In this document: positions 1 through 7,366 of the stretch, piece after piece
How the letters are laid out: each line of letters opens with the position of its first letter
How positions within the stretch are numbered: the first letter of the stretch is position 1
From: Candidatus Paracaedibacteraceae bacterium UBA6184
Lineage (GTDB): Bacteria; Pseudomonadota; Alphaproteobacteria; UBA6184
NCBI GenBank assembly: GCA_002422845.1
Contig: DITM01000103.1
Span: 1 to 25,232, forward strand
DNA length: 25,232 nt
Direction of reading: 5' to 3'
Notes under the pieces: model-generated
What the model was told of the DNA's origin: nothing
The model's input: only the letters and a program-made list of their open reading frames with translations
Database searches by the model: none
Made by a program: the position numbers and the translations under genes

Positions 1-400
1 GGAGCAACTGTTGACAGACTGCAGTGAATGAATAACAGGAAATATCCATTGTCATTTTGAAGTTATCGCGGCTAGTATTAACGTATCGACCTTTGAGTTC
101 GTTTTTGTCGGAAAAGGCTACGGAGTGCACGATGAAATCTAATTTTCCAAATTTTTTCTCTAATTCTTCCACCATTGCTTTAATGCTAGCATCATCTTGT
201 ACATCACATTGAACCATGAAGGTTGCACCTATTGTATCTAAAAGCGGAGTAATGCGTTTTAAAAAAATATCACCCTGGTAACTAAACGCCATTTCAGCAC
301 CATGTGCATGTAGCATTTTAGCAATTCCCCATGCGATAGAGTTTTCGTTCGCAAGTCCCATAATCAGGCCTTTTTTGCCCGCAATTAGCAGGTTTGACAT
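1..400 (-). CDS. fabI: enoyl-[acyl-carrier-protein] reductase (NADH), FabI, N-terminal part
   Basis: FabI catalyses the last, NADH-dependent reduction of each fatty-acid elongation cycle on acyl-ACP in the cytoplasm. Reading leftwards from an ATG at 398-400, about 133 codons are visible before the window edge. The protein opens MSNLLIAGKKGLIMGLANENSI and continues AWGIAKML. This is the FabI form of the Rossmann nucleotide-binding loop (G-L/V-A-N-x-x-S-I-A-W-G-I-A). Further on are FSYQGD, a D-V-x-D-D turn at the second Rossmann motif, and LDFIVHSVAFSDKNELKGRY, all typical of FabI rather than FabG. The catalytic Tyr-x6-Lys lies beyond the edge, so activity cannot be judged. A GGAGA ribosome site lies about 6 bases before the ATG. 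The gene is divergent from the orphan at 547. Confidence 0.95.
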   Translation of the reverse strand, partial: MSNLLIAGKKGLIMGLANENSIAWGIAKMLHAHGAEMAFSYQGDIFLKRITPLLDTIGATFMVQCDVQDDASIKAMVEELEKKFGKLDFIVHSVAFSDKNELKGRYVNTSRDNFKMTMDISCYSFTAVCQQLL

Positions 401-546
401 ATACTTCTCCCTAAAAAATCAATTGCTTTAGAATACTATTTTTTTAAGAAAGAATCCATATGTTTGACGTATTTACAAGGTAAGGGGTTGAATTTGTCAA
501 AAATGGCCCTATTAAAGAATTATGAAATACTGAATAGGAGATTGAA

Positions 547-1029
547 ATGAGATTAAAATTAGCACTTTTGTTAGCAGGATTTGTAACATCAAGCGTATAT
601 GCATCAGATGTTGTATCAGATGGGGAGGAAAACGTGATTGTTGTTTTCGCTCAATCAGCATCAAATCTGGAGGGGATGACCGATCAAGAAAGGCTAGAGT
701 TTGTGCTGGAAGAATCTATTCGCACGGCAAATGCGGAAGAAAGTTTTCGCGCTAAACAAGAGGAATATGCAAGTGGTGAACGAGTATCAATGGGTAATGT
801 TATGTTTGAGACCTTAAGGCGTGAAGTGGGAAATGTTGCGGGTAATTCAAAAGATGTGCAAGAGATTCAATCTATGATCAATCGCGTGCAAGAAGTTCAA
901 AGATTTGCAAGTTTAATAGATGAACAAAAAGATGATGTTGATGGTTTTCTGATAAACTTAGTCAGCAGAATGTCTGTGCTTTCATCTGAAGAAAAACTTT
1001 GTGCGCAAAAAAGAAGTGCAGCAAGGTAA
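547..1029 (+). CDS. small secreted/periplasmic protein of unknown function (160 aa)
   Basis: I do not recognise this family. The ATG at 547 has a good ribosome site (AGGAG at 536-540, 6 bases away). Residues 1-19 form a signal peptide: MRLK, a hydrophobic stretch, then a V-Y-A cleavage site before SDVVSDGEEN. The mature part of about 140 residues is highly charged and probably mostly helical, rich in E, Q and R, with no cysteine except one near the C-terminus (EEKLCAQKRS). No enzymatic motif or membrane segment is visible. It stands alone: fabI is divergent upstream, and a terminator follows the stop codon by about 16 bases. It is probably a lineage-specific exported protein. Coding potential is supported by the signal peptide, ribosome site and terminator; the function is unknown. 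Confidence 0.7.
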   Translation: MRLKLALLLAGFVTSSVYASDVVSDGEENVIVVFAQSASNLEGMTDQERLEFVLEESIRTANAEESFRAKQEEYASGERVSMGNVMFETLRREVGNVAGNSKDVQEIQSMINRVQEVQRFASLIDEQKDDVDGFLINLVSRMSVLSSEEKLCAQKRSAAR

Positions 1030-1045
1030 TGATAGCGTGAGCGAT

Positions 1046-1079
1046 AAAGGGAGCTTTGGGCTCTCTTTCTTATTTTTTT
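1046..1079 (+). terminator. Rho-independent terminator after the 547-1029 gene
   Basis: A 9-bp stem (AAAGGGAGC at 1046-1054 with GCTCTCTTT at 1060-1068, one G-T wobble) encloses a 5-base loop. It is followed by a T-rich tract ending in seven T (1073-1079). It sits 17 bases after the stop of the secreted orphan and before murE, so murE probably has its own promoter. Confidence 0.8.
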
Positions 1080-1138
1080 GAAGACAACAAATGTTGATTT
1101 GTGTATATTTTTCTCAACATCTTATTTTTGGTACCCTC

Positions 1139-2662
1139 ATGACATTATCTGAACTGTTGGAACGTATATCCAGTTTCCAAGAAACGCTTTTATATAGCCT
1201 TGTTCAAGGCAATAAAATAGGTGCAATTCAAAGTCTTGAAATACAGGGGGTGAATTCTGATTCTAGGCTTGTGCAATCGGGAGAAATTTTTGGAGTGTTT
1301 GCTCCTAATTTGGATCAGGCGCTGATGCACGTTGAGCAAGCATCGGGGCGCGGAGTCCAAGTAATGGTTGTATCACACAAGCTGATGCAACGTATTGAAT
1401 CAAAGCCGTACTTGAACGATGCGGTTTGGATTGTCTGCGAACGACCCAGACAAATGTTTGCAAAGTTAACCTCAAAATTTTATGGAACACATCCTCAAAA
1501 TTGTGTGGCAGTTACGGGTACTGCGGGAAAAACATCGGTATGTTCTTTGGTATTACAACTGTGGAAACATTTGAATATTCCTTCTGCAAGTATGGGAACG
1601 CTTGGGTTGCATCACAGTACTGAAGATTTAGTGATGGAATATACATCAACGCTGACAACGCCAGATCCTGTGTCGATGCATAAATGTTTAGCTGAGTTAA
1701 AACAATCTGGGACGGATCATATCGTGATGGAAGCATCTAGCCATGGGTTAGATCAAAATCGCTTAGATGGTTTGCGCTTTAAAGTGGCTGCATTTACAAG
1801 CTTTTCTCAGGATCATTTAGATTATCACCCCACAATGGATGTTTATTTTGCGGCTAAACTTCGATTGTTTGAAGATTTAATTAGCAAAGATGGTTGGGCG
1901 GTATTAAATGCGGATATACCAGAATATGATGATTTAATGGATGCCTGTGTGATGCGCAATCATCCTATTTATTCATATGGCCAGCATGGGAAGTTCATGA
2001 GATTAAAATCCATGAATATTAATAAAAATGGGCAGCGACTTGTTCTAGACATTAATAACGTTGACCATGTTGTACAGTTTCCGTTGATGGGGCGTACTCA
2101 AGTTTACAATCTAATGTGTGCGTTGACGATTGTTATTACCATGGGAGCAAAGCTTAATGCAGTTCTTAAAGTGGTAGAACGCATAGTTCCCGTACCTGGG
2201 CGATTGAATTTTGCAGGGCAACATTCAAATGGAGCAATGATCTATGTTGATTATGCGCATAAGCCTCAAGCATTAGAATTGGTTCTAAAAGACATGCGGC
2301 ATTATTGTAAGGGACGATTACATGTCGTCTTTGGCTGTGGGGGTGACCGTGATAAAGATAAACGAGCTATCATGGGGCGTATAGCACATGATTTTGCGGA
2401 TGTTGTCATTGTTACTGATGATAACCCCCGTACGGAGGGGCCACATACTATTCGTCAGCAGATTTTAAGTGAATCGCCATCGGCAATTGAAATTGGAGAT
2501 CGTAAGGTTGCCATTGAATATGCAATCAAAGGATTAAGTTCCGATGATATTTTAATCGTCGCGGGCAAGGGGCACGAGAAACACCAGATCATCGGATCAC
2601 AAAAAATACCGTTTGATGATATGGAAGTCATCAGCAATTATTTAACTCAACTTACTGTATAG
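1139..2662 (+). CDS. murE: UDP-N-acetylmuramoyl-L-alanyl-D-glutamate--2,6-diaminopimelate ligase
   Basis: MurE adds meso-diaminopimelate to UDP-MurNAc-L-Ala-D-Glu using ATP, in cytoplasmic peptidoglycan precursor synthesis. From the ATG at 1139 the protein is 507 residues. In order it shows the N-terminal uridine-binding domain (VNSDSRLVQSGEIF), the Mur ATP loop GTAGKTS (about 127-133), TLTTPDP and EASSHGL of the central domain, and the C-terminal domain with DNPRTEGP (about 428). The DNPR motif is the signature of diaminopimelate-specific rather than lysine-specific MurE. AGKGHE follows near the end. An in-frame ATG at 1091 would add 16 residues (MLICVYFSQH...). I prefer 1139 because MTLSELL matches how the family begins, and 1091 is only 11 bases past the terminator. 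Neither start has a clear ribosome site. murF follows after 9 bases. Confidence 0.96.
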   Translation: MTLSELLERISSFQETLLYSLVQGNKIGAIQSLEIQGVNSDSRLVQSGEIFGVFAPNLDQALMHVEQASGRGVQVMVVSHKLMQRIESKPYLNDAVWIVCERPRQMFAKLTSKFYGTHPQNCVAVTGTAGKTSVCSLVLQLWKHLNIPSASMGTLGLHHSTEDLVMEYTSTLTTPDPVSMHKCLAELKQSGTDHIVMEASSHGLDQNRLDGLRFKVAAFTSFSQDHLDYHPTMDVYFAAKLRLFEDLISKDGWAVLNADIPEYDDLMDACVMRNHPIYSYGQHGKFMRLKSMNINKNGQRLVLDINNVDHVVQFPLMGRTQVYNLMCALTIVITMGAKLNAVLKVVERIVPVPGRLNFAGQHSNGAMIYVDYAHKPQALELVLKDMRHYCKGRLHVVFGCGGDRDKDKRAIMGRIAHDFADVVIVTDDNPRTEGPHTIRQQILSESPSAIEIGDRKVAIEYAIKGLSSDDILIVAGKGHEKHQIIGSQKIPFDDMEVISNYLTQLTV

Positions 2663-2671
2663 GAATTAAAT

Positions 2672-4072
2672 ATGTTAACCCTGCGTGTTATTGCAAATAT
2701 TGTTAAGGGTGAGATTAGCTCTACACTTAATTTAGATCAAGAAATAAATGGTTTTTCTATTGATACTCGTACATTAAAGCCCGGAGATGTGTTCGTAGCA
2801 TTACAAGGTGAAATAGATCATGGAAATAGATTTATTGATAAGGCTATCGAACAAGGCGCTGTTGCCGTTGTTACGGATCAACTGCCTGAATCAAATACGA
2901 TTCCGTATATCTTGGTAGATGATTGTTTAGCTGCGTTAGTTAAAATTGCCGTGCATCAACGTGAAGCCTTTAAAGGTAAAGTGTGTGGAGTTACAGGGAC
3001 GGTTGGAAAAACGAGCGTCAAAGAAGCTTTTCGTTTCTTGATTCGGCAGAATGGGTTAACTGTTCATGCCAGTGAAAAAAGCTATAACAACCATATCGGA
3101 GTCCCATTAACGTTAGCAAACTTAGATTTAAATGCAGATATTGCCGTGCTTGAAATGGGCACAAATCATCCAGGGGAAATTTTAGAGTTAACACAGCTTG
3201 TGCGTCCTCACGTTGCAATTGTGACAGCTGTAGGGCCAGGTCATATTGAGTTTTTTAATTCTGTGGAGGCCATTGCACAGGAAAAAGTTTCAATTGCCGC
3301 AACGCTGGTTGAAGGCGGAGTTGCAATACTGCCCGCGGATTCAGAATTTTTGCCATTAATGAAGGGTGTCGTGGTTCAAGAGTATGATCGCACTGTGATC
3401 TCATTTGGTAAATCCGAAGCAGCCAATGTGCGTGCAGAGTCTGTTGATTTGATCAGCTTTGATAAATTGCACGTAAATGCAAATGTAATGGGGGCGCTTA
3501 TTTCATATGATCTGCCCACGTCAAACTATGCTTGGATTAATAATAGCCTAGGAGTGTTGGCAGCGGTACATGCTATGGGCTTGGATGTGATAGCATTCTC
3601 AAGAGCTTTTGCTAATTTGCCGTTGGTGGAAGGAAGAGGATATATACACTCAATTCAAGTTAAGGGTAAGCAAATTACATTGATGGATGATTCGTATAAT
3701 GCAAATCCATTATCAATGAAGGCAGCGTTAGAAACATTGTCAAAATACCCAGGGCGTAAAATTGCAGTGATCGGCGATATGCGAGAACTGGGCGATTTTG
3801 GTGAACGTTATCATACAGAAATGGGTCAGTTATGTAAGGCAGTTAAGATTGATAGGGTTCTAACGTGTGGTATGTTGATGGAGTATGCGTTTAACGAGCT
3901 TGCTGATGATCAACGATTGGGCCACGTAGAAGACTATACACAGGTTCTAGATGTACTTTTAGATCAATTAATGAGTGGTGATGTTGTTCTATTAAAGGCA
4001 TCTAATGGTGTTAAACTTCATAATGTTGTTGCGGGGTTATTGAGCGCAAGTGCTAAGGCTATGAATTCTTGA
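2672..4072 (+). CDS. murF: UDP-N-acetylmuramoyl-tripeptide--D-alanyl-D-alanine ligase
   Basis: MurF adds D-Ala-D-Ala to the UDP-MurNAc tripeptide, completing the cytoplasmic pentapeptide precursor. The 466-residue length is normal for the family. Visible motifs are the uridine domain (FSIDTRTLKPGDVFVALQGE), the ATP loop GTVGKTS (109-115), SYNNHIGVPLTLAN, EMGTNHPGEI, and DDSYNANPLSMKAAL with GDMRELG in the C-terminal domains. AGGA at 2662-2665, 7 bases before the ATG, is a sound ribosome site. It lies 9 bases after murE and is surely cotranscribed with it. mraY, which usually follows murF in the division/cell-wall cluster, is absent. Instead the last 55 bases overlap the convergent rsmA gene. 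Confidence 0.97.
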   Translation: MLTLRVIANIVKGEISSTLNLDQEINGFSIDTRTLKPGDVFVALQGEIDHGNRFIDKAIEQGAVAVVTDQLPESNTIPYILVDDCLAALVKIAVHQREAFKGKVCGVTGTVGKTSVKEAFRFLIRQNGLTVHASEKSYNNHIGVPLTLANLDLNADIAVLEMGTNHPGEILELTQLVRPHVAIVTAVGPGHIEFFNSVEAIAQEKVSIAATLVEGGVAILPADSEFLPLMKGVVVQEYDRTVISFGKSEAANVRAESVDLISFDKLHVNANVMGALISYDLPTSNYAWINNSLGVLAAVHAMGLDVIAFSRAFANLPLVEGRGYIHSIQVKGKQITLMDDSYNANPLSMKAALETLSKYPGRKIAVIGDMRELGDFGERYHTEMGQLCKAVKIDRVLTCGMLMEYAFNELADDQRLGHVEDYTQVLDVLLDQLMSGDVVLLKASNGVKLHNVVAGLLSASAKAMNS

Positions 4073-4839
4073 ACGCTTAACGTTTCAGCCCGGCGAGTTG
4101 GGTCGATTTTTGTAATCGTAAATATGTTGGGATCAATTCCTTTTAACGTAGATTTTAACATCTTGCGACGCATGGAAAAGGCTTGTTTTACCAGGCTTTC
4201 CATACGACCAAATTCCACAGTTAAGGGGTGACCTTTCGACACTATGTGTACCACTGACGACGTTACCTTTGGTGGAGGGGTGAAGAGGTGAGGAGGTAAA
4301 TCAAAAGCTTTTTTAGCAGTTGCAAGCCACTGAACCATGATAGATAAACGCCCATAATCCTTTGTTGAAGGAACAGCAACGATGCGGTCGACGACCTCTT
4401 TTTGAAACATAAGAGTTAAAGATTCGATCTTATCAATCAAGGGAAGCCATTTAAATAGCAATTCGGTGCCGATGTTATAGGGAAGGTTTGCGATTATTTT
4501 TGTCGGCTTATCGGAGCACAGTAGTTGTGCAAAATCTGTTTTCAACGCGTCTTGGTGAATGATTGTTAGACGCTCATCACTCAGACTTTTAAGGGCAGAA
4601 ATGCAGTTCTTATCCATTTCAATGGCAATAACTTCTGAGGCACCTAAATCTAAAATAGCACGAGTTAGTCCGCCGGGTCCTGGACCAATTTCGATAACGC
4701 GACGTCCTTTTAAATCACCAGCAGCGGCAGCAACTTTATGGGTGATATTTTCATCCAATAAAAAGTTTTGTCCGAGGGATTTCTTGGGTAAGAGGTTGTA
4801 TTGAAGCATAACTTCTTTTAAGGACGGGCGATGTGTCAT
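4018..4839 (-). CDS. rsmA: 16S rRNA (adenine(1518)-N6/adenine(1519)-N6)-dimethyltransferase
   Basis: RsmA (KsgA) dimethylates two adjacent adenines in the 3' terminal hairpin of 16S rRNA, using S-adenosylmethionine, late in 30S assembly. From the ATG at 4839 the protein is 273 residues, the usual size. It has KKSLGQNFLLDENI (20-33), the SAM-binding loop VIEIGPGPGGLT (48-59), an acidic ribose-binding residue in VIAIEMD, the catalytic NLPY (118-121), and the C-terminal rRNA-binding domain with FTPPPKVTSSVVH. The frame is open up to 4923, but those 28 extra residues (MYSPTKKDC...) are not family-like. MTHRPSLKEVM is a normal opening. The 3' end overlaps murF tail-to-tail by 55 bp, including the conserved helix SVQEFIALA. 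The ribosome site before 4839 is weak. Confidence 0.96.
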   Translation of the reverse strand: MTHRPSLKEVMLQYNLLPKKSLGQNFLLDENITHKVAAAAGDLKGRRVIEIGPGPGGLTRAILDLGASEVIAIEMDKNCISALKSLSDERLTIIHQDALKTDFAQLLCSDKPTKIIANLPYNIGTELLFKWLPLIDKIESLTLMFQKEVVDRIVAVPSTKDYGRLSIMVQWLATAKKAFDLPPHLFTPPPKVTSSVVHIVSKGHPLTVEFGRMESLVKQAFSMRRKMLKSTLKGIDPNIFTITKIDPTRRAETLSVQEFIALALALNNPATTL

Positions 4840-5146
4840 TGATCTGTCAGCTCGTTTTAATATCTGCAGTGACAATAGGCATAAATGGCTTATTCTGCAA
4901 TCTTTTTTTGTGGGCGAGTACAATTTTGAATGAGTAGTATCTTGTTTGGGATGTTCGCAAAAGTGTAAGGTAAGATCCCTGAACCATCCTCTGTAATTTG
5001 AGGATGGTTTGGGGTGTCAAACTCAGATACACATTAGTGATTGTATTTGATACGTAAGACGATTCTAGATGTAAAGTAACACAGCGCTGTATAAGAAATG
5101 TACCACAGTTTGACAAAAAGTCAAATTAATAATAGTAATCATACAT
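4840..5146. other. 307-bp gap between rsmA and the TrmN6-like gene
   Basis: Both flanking genes read leftwards. The gap holds a strong hairpin at 4977-5014, described separately, and a weak candidate promoter for rsmA (minus-strand TTGCAG, 17-base spacer, TATTGT, near 4870-4900). A minus-strand open frame of 89 codons (4847-5116) crosses it. It has no ribosome site, no recognisable motif and runs through the hairpin, so I do not call it a gene. Confidence 0.6.
4977..5014 (+). repeat. 15-bp intergenic hairpin, better paired as plus-strand RNA
   Basis: CCCTGAACCATCCTC (4977-4991) and GAGGATGGTTTGGGG (5000-5014) pair over 15 positions around an 8-base loop. The inner 10 pairs are perfect. Two adjacent positions (4980/5011 and 4981/5010) pair as U-G and G-U in plus-strand RNA. 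In minus-strand RNA they would be A/C mismatches. No T-run follows on either strand, so it is not a classical terminator for either flanking gene. Confidence 0.7.
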
Positions 5147-5884
5147 TCATGTTGCGTTAAATTTATAGCCGTGATGAATAATCTGTGTAGATTCAGGCGT
5201 AAAGGTTCCATCATTTTCATGAAGTACGAGTCCGGCATGCAACTTCATGGGGCTATTTACACTTTTTCGGGCTCGGACTAAGACTCGTTTAGCGGGGGTA
5301 CCTAACTTCGGCCATAGAGGGAAAACTTCAATGCCTCCAAATTTTTCAGTTAGTAAAGACAATATTTCGTCTAAGCGGCGAGCCGTATGCACGATAGTAA
5401 CATAGCCTCTTGATTTTAATGTGCGATGGGCTTCGTAAATCCAGTCCTTAAGTAATCCATCGCTTTCTCCATGAGATAATGTTTTATGTTCATAGGGTGA
5501 ATCGGTATATGTGTTTTCTTCAAAGAACGGGGGGTTCATGATTACGTGATCATAAAAATGTCCGTCTACTAATCGATGGGTTAGATTGCCACTGAATAAT
5601 TTAAATCGATCTGTCCATCCATTTGCATCGATGTTTTTTTGAGTAATTGGAAGTATATCCGCCTGAAGTTCAATGCCATGAATGGTGATAGTTGAGTGTT
5701 GAAAGGCTAAGGCTAAAGAGGCAGCACCAACGCCGATACCAAGTTCTAAAACCGTTTGATAATCTTTTATTGGAGTAAACGCTGCCAACACTAGGGAATC
5801 CAATGCAAATCGATATCCTTGCACAGGTTGATAGACAGTAACGTTGCCGTTAAATAAAGTGGTATGTTCGATTTTACTTATCAT
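5147..5884 (-). CDS. TrmN6-family N6-adenine methyltransferase, probably acting on tRNA
   Basis: This is a class I SAM-dependent methyltransferase of the TrmN6/YfiC group (COG4123), whose E. coli member makes m6A37 in tRNA1(Val). The 245-residue protein opens with YQPVQGYRFALDSLVLAAF (18-36), the group's characteristic N-terminal signature. A SAM loop LELGIGVGAASLALA follows (46-60), then an acidic residue in HGIELQ. NPPF (117-120) is the catalytic motif of N6-adenine methyltransferases. The start at 5884 overlaps the upstream COQ10/RatA-like gene by 11 bp, so it is probably translated from the same message as lipA. The family assignment is firm; the exact tRNA or other substrate is inferred from E. 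coli and could differ. Confidence 0.85.
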   Translation of the reverse strand: MISKIEHTTLFNGNVTVYQPVQGYRFALDSLVLAAFTPIKDYQTVLELGIGVGAASLALAFQHSTITIHGIELQADILPITQKNIDANGWTDRFKLFSGNLTHRLVDGHFYDHVIMNPPFFEENTYTDSPYEHKTLSHGESDGLLKDWIYEAHRTLKSRGYVTIVHTARRLDEILSLLTEKFGGIEVFPLWPKLGTPAKRVLVRARKSVNSPMKLHAGLVLHENDGTFTPESTQIIHHGYKFNAT

Positions 5885-6311
5885 AGATTATTTTTGCTCT
5901 ATTTAAAAAAGATTGAATCATAACGTTTCCCATCTCATCTAATATAGGGGTGATCAATTTTCCAACTAACCAAGATGAGGGTTCAAAATCAATGGTGAAT
6001 TCAATCATTGATAACGTGGGGGTTGCATGAGGTTGAAATGACCAGGTACTGTGTAAGTACTTTAAGCTGCCGTGGGTTTGTTCCATGCGTAATATATGAG
6101 GAGGTTCTTTCGTTACGTTTGATTGAAACGCACCGGTAAAGCTTTTGTATCCGATCTGCATATCGGCAATCATGTGGGTTTCTGAATTCTCATGAATATC
6201 TGTTTTTGTACAGAATGGTAAAAACTGAGGATACGCTGCAACATCTGCCACCAGGTCAAATAATTGATGAGATGAATAGGGAGCAGTGGCGGTTTTAAAA
6301 AGCTTTGGCAT
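5874..6311 (-). CDS. COQ10/RatA-family START-domain protein
   Basis: The 145 residues form a single START/polyketide-cyclase-like lipid-binding domain. The start has Y-S-S-H-Q-L-F-D-L-V-A-D-V and YPQFLPFC, which is the hallmark of the COQ10/RatA group. The end has SSWLVGKLITP, then FLNRAKIIYDK, the usual long C-terminal helix. In mitochondria and alphaproteobacteria this group binds coenzyme Q and supports respiration. In E. coli the homologue RatA was described as an inhibitor of ribosome subunit joining. Which role applies here cannot be read from sequence, though proximity to lipA and lpd suggests respiratory metabolism. It overlaps lipA by 17 bp and the TrmN6-like gene by 11 bp. Confidence 0.88.
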   Translation of the reverse strand: MPKLFKTATAPYSSHQLFDLVADVAAYPQFLPFCTKTDIHENSETHMIADMQIGYKSFTGAFQSNVTKEPPHILRMEQTHGSLKYLHSTWSFQPHATPTLSMIEFTIDFEPSSWLVGKLITPILDEMGNVMIQSFLNRAKIIYDK

Positions 6312-7200
6312 AGGTTTGCTTTAGTTGAGCTTCACGAGCATTGCGGAGTTTTTTAAAGTCATCGCCTGCGTGATAGGATGATCTGGTTAAGGGTGAAGCA
6401 GAGACCATTAAGAAACCTTTGCCCCGAGCCATTTGTTCCATTTCTTTAAACGTATCTGGATGTGCATAATCCATAACAGGGTGGTGCTTGGGTGTGGGTT
6501 GCAGGTATTGTCCAATCGTCATAAAGTCAACTTCGGCAGATCGCAGATCATCCATGACTTGATAGATTTCTTTTGTGTCTTCACCTAATCCCACCATGAT
6601 GCCTGACTTAGTAAAGATAGATGGATCGATTTCTTTAACAAGGGATAGTAATTTCAATGAGTGAAAGTATCGCGCACCTGGGCGTACAGATTGGTACAGC
6701 CTTGGAACAGTTTCCAAGTTATGGTTGTAGACGTCAGGGCGAGCCGCCACTACTGTTTCGATCGCACTTGCTTTGCGGCGAAAATCAGGGGTGAGTACTT
6801 CGATCGTTGTTGTGGGTGACGTTTGTCGAATGGCTCGAATGACTTGCGCAAAATGATTGGCGCCTCCATCGTCAAGATCATCACGATCTACGGAAGTAAT
6901 TACAACATGTTCTAATCCAAGTTTGCCTAACGCTTCTGCAACACGTTCAGGTTCGTGAGGATCTAGTTGATCGGGGCGACCGGTTGCAATATTGCAGAAT
7001 GCGCACGCGCGTGTACATACGCTGCCCAAGATCATTATGGTTGCATGTTTTTTAGACCAACATTCCCCGATATTGGGGCATGCTGCTTCTTCACAGACGG
7101 TATTTAGTTTAAGTCCTTTGATGACGTCTTTTGTTTCAAAATATGTTTTATGGACGGGAGCTTTGACGCGAATCCAGTCTGGTTTAGTAATTTTTTCCAT
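6295..7200 (-). CDS. lipA: lipoyl synthase
   Basis: LipA is a radical-SAM enzyme that inserts two sulphurs into protein-bound octanoyl groups to make lipoyl cofactors of pyruvate and 2-oxoglutarate dehydrogenases. From the ATG at 7200 it has 301 residues. The auxiliary cluster motif C36-x4-C41-x5-C47 (CEEAACPNIGEC) and the radical-SAM motif C62-x3-C66-x2-C69 (CTRACAFC) are intact. The C-terminal R-S-S-Y, which ligates the auxiliary cluster, is also present. The frame runs open to 7284, but the extra residues are hydrophobic and unlike the family. AGGA lies about 10 bases before the 7200 ATG. lpd, whose product reoxidises the lipoyl groups, is upstream. A TGGTATAAA extended -10 at 7252-7260 could give lipA its own promoter. 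Confidence 0.97.
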   Translation of the reverse strand: MEKITKPDWIRVKAPVHKTYFETKDVIKGLKLNTVCEEAACPNIGECWSKKHATIMILGSVCTRACAFCNIATGRPDQLDPHEPERVAEALGKLGLEHVVITSVDRDDLDDGGANHFAQVIRAIRQTSPTTTIEVLTPDFRRKASAIETVVAARPDVYNHNLETVPRLYQSVRPGARYFHSLKLLSLVKEIDPSIFTKSGIMVGLGEDTKEIYQVMDDLRSAEVDFMTIGQYLQPTPKHHPVMDYAHPDTFKEMEQMARGKGFLMVSASPLTRSSYHAGDDFKKLRNAREAQLKQTYAKAF

Positions 7201-7251
7201 AAAAATGCGATCCTTTAATAAAAAAATATTTTTGTTAAGGGTTTGTTTACC

Positions 7252-7260
7252 TTTATACCA
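7252..7260 (-). promoter_or_regulatory. candidate extended -10 promoter for lipA
   Basis: On the minus strand the sequence reads TGG-TATAAA, an extended -10 element. It would start transcription near 7245, about 45 bases before the lipA ATG. No good -35 is present at 16-18 bases, which is tolerated with extended -10 elements. This rests on sequence match only. Confidence 0.35.
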
Positions 7261-7297
7261 CCATACTGTTATTAATACGAGCAACTCGTAGTTTAAA

Positions 7298-7361
7298 ATT
7301 GTAGATCCGGTGTTTACTTACCGTACCAACCTTCCATTCTATCTGAGGCCGGATCTACAAT
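7298..7361. repeat. 13-bp perfect inverted repeat just after lpd
   Basis: ATTGTAGATCCGG (7298-7310) and CCGGATCTACAAT (7349-7361) are perfect inverted copies separated by 38 bases. On the minus strand the structure begins 5 bases after the lpd stop and is followed by a short T-run. It could help end lpd transcription, but a 38-base loop is unusual for a terminator. A second small hairpin (TACGAG-CAA-CTCGTA) lies at 7276-7290. The repeat might instead be the remnant of a short inserted element. Confidence 0.6.
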
Positions 7362-7366
7362 CCTAA

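Noticed and set aside
4847..5116. 89-codon minus-strand open frame upstream of rsmA
   Set aside because: No ribosome site or motif, runs through a 15-bp hairpin, and overlaps the predicted rsmA leader; likely non-coding.
5874..6311. RatA toxin of a type II toxin-antitoxin pair
   Set aside because: No RatB/antitoxin-like gene is adjacent; context with lipA and lpd and the YPQFLPFC signature fit the COQ10-type START protein better.
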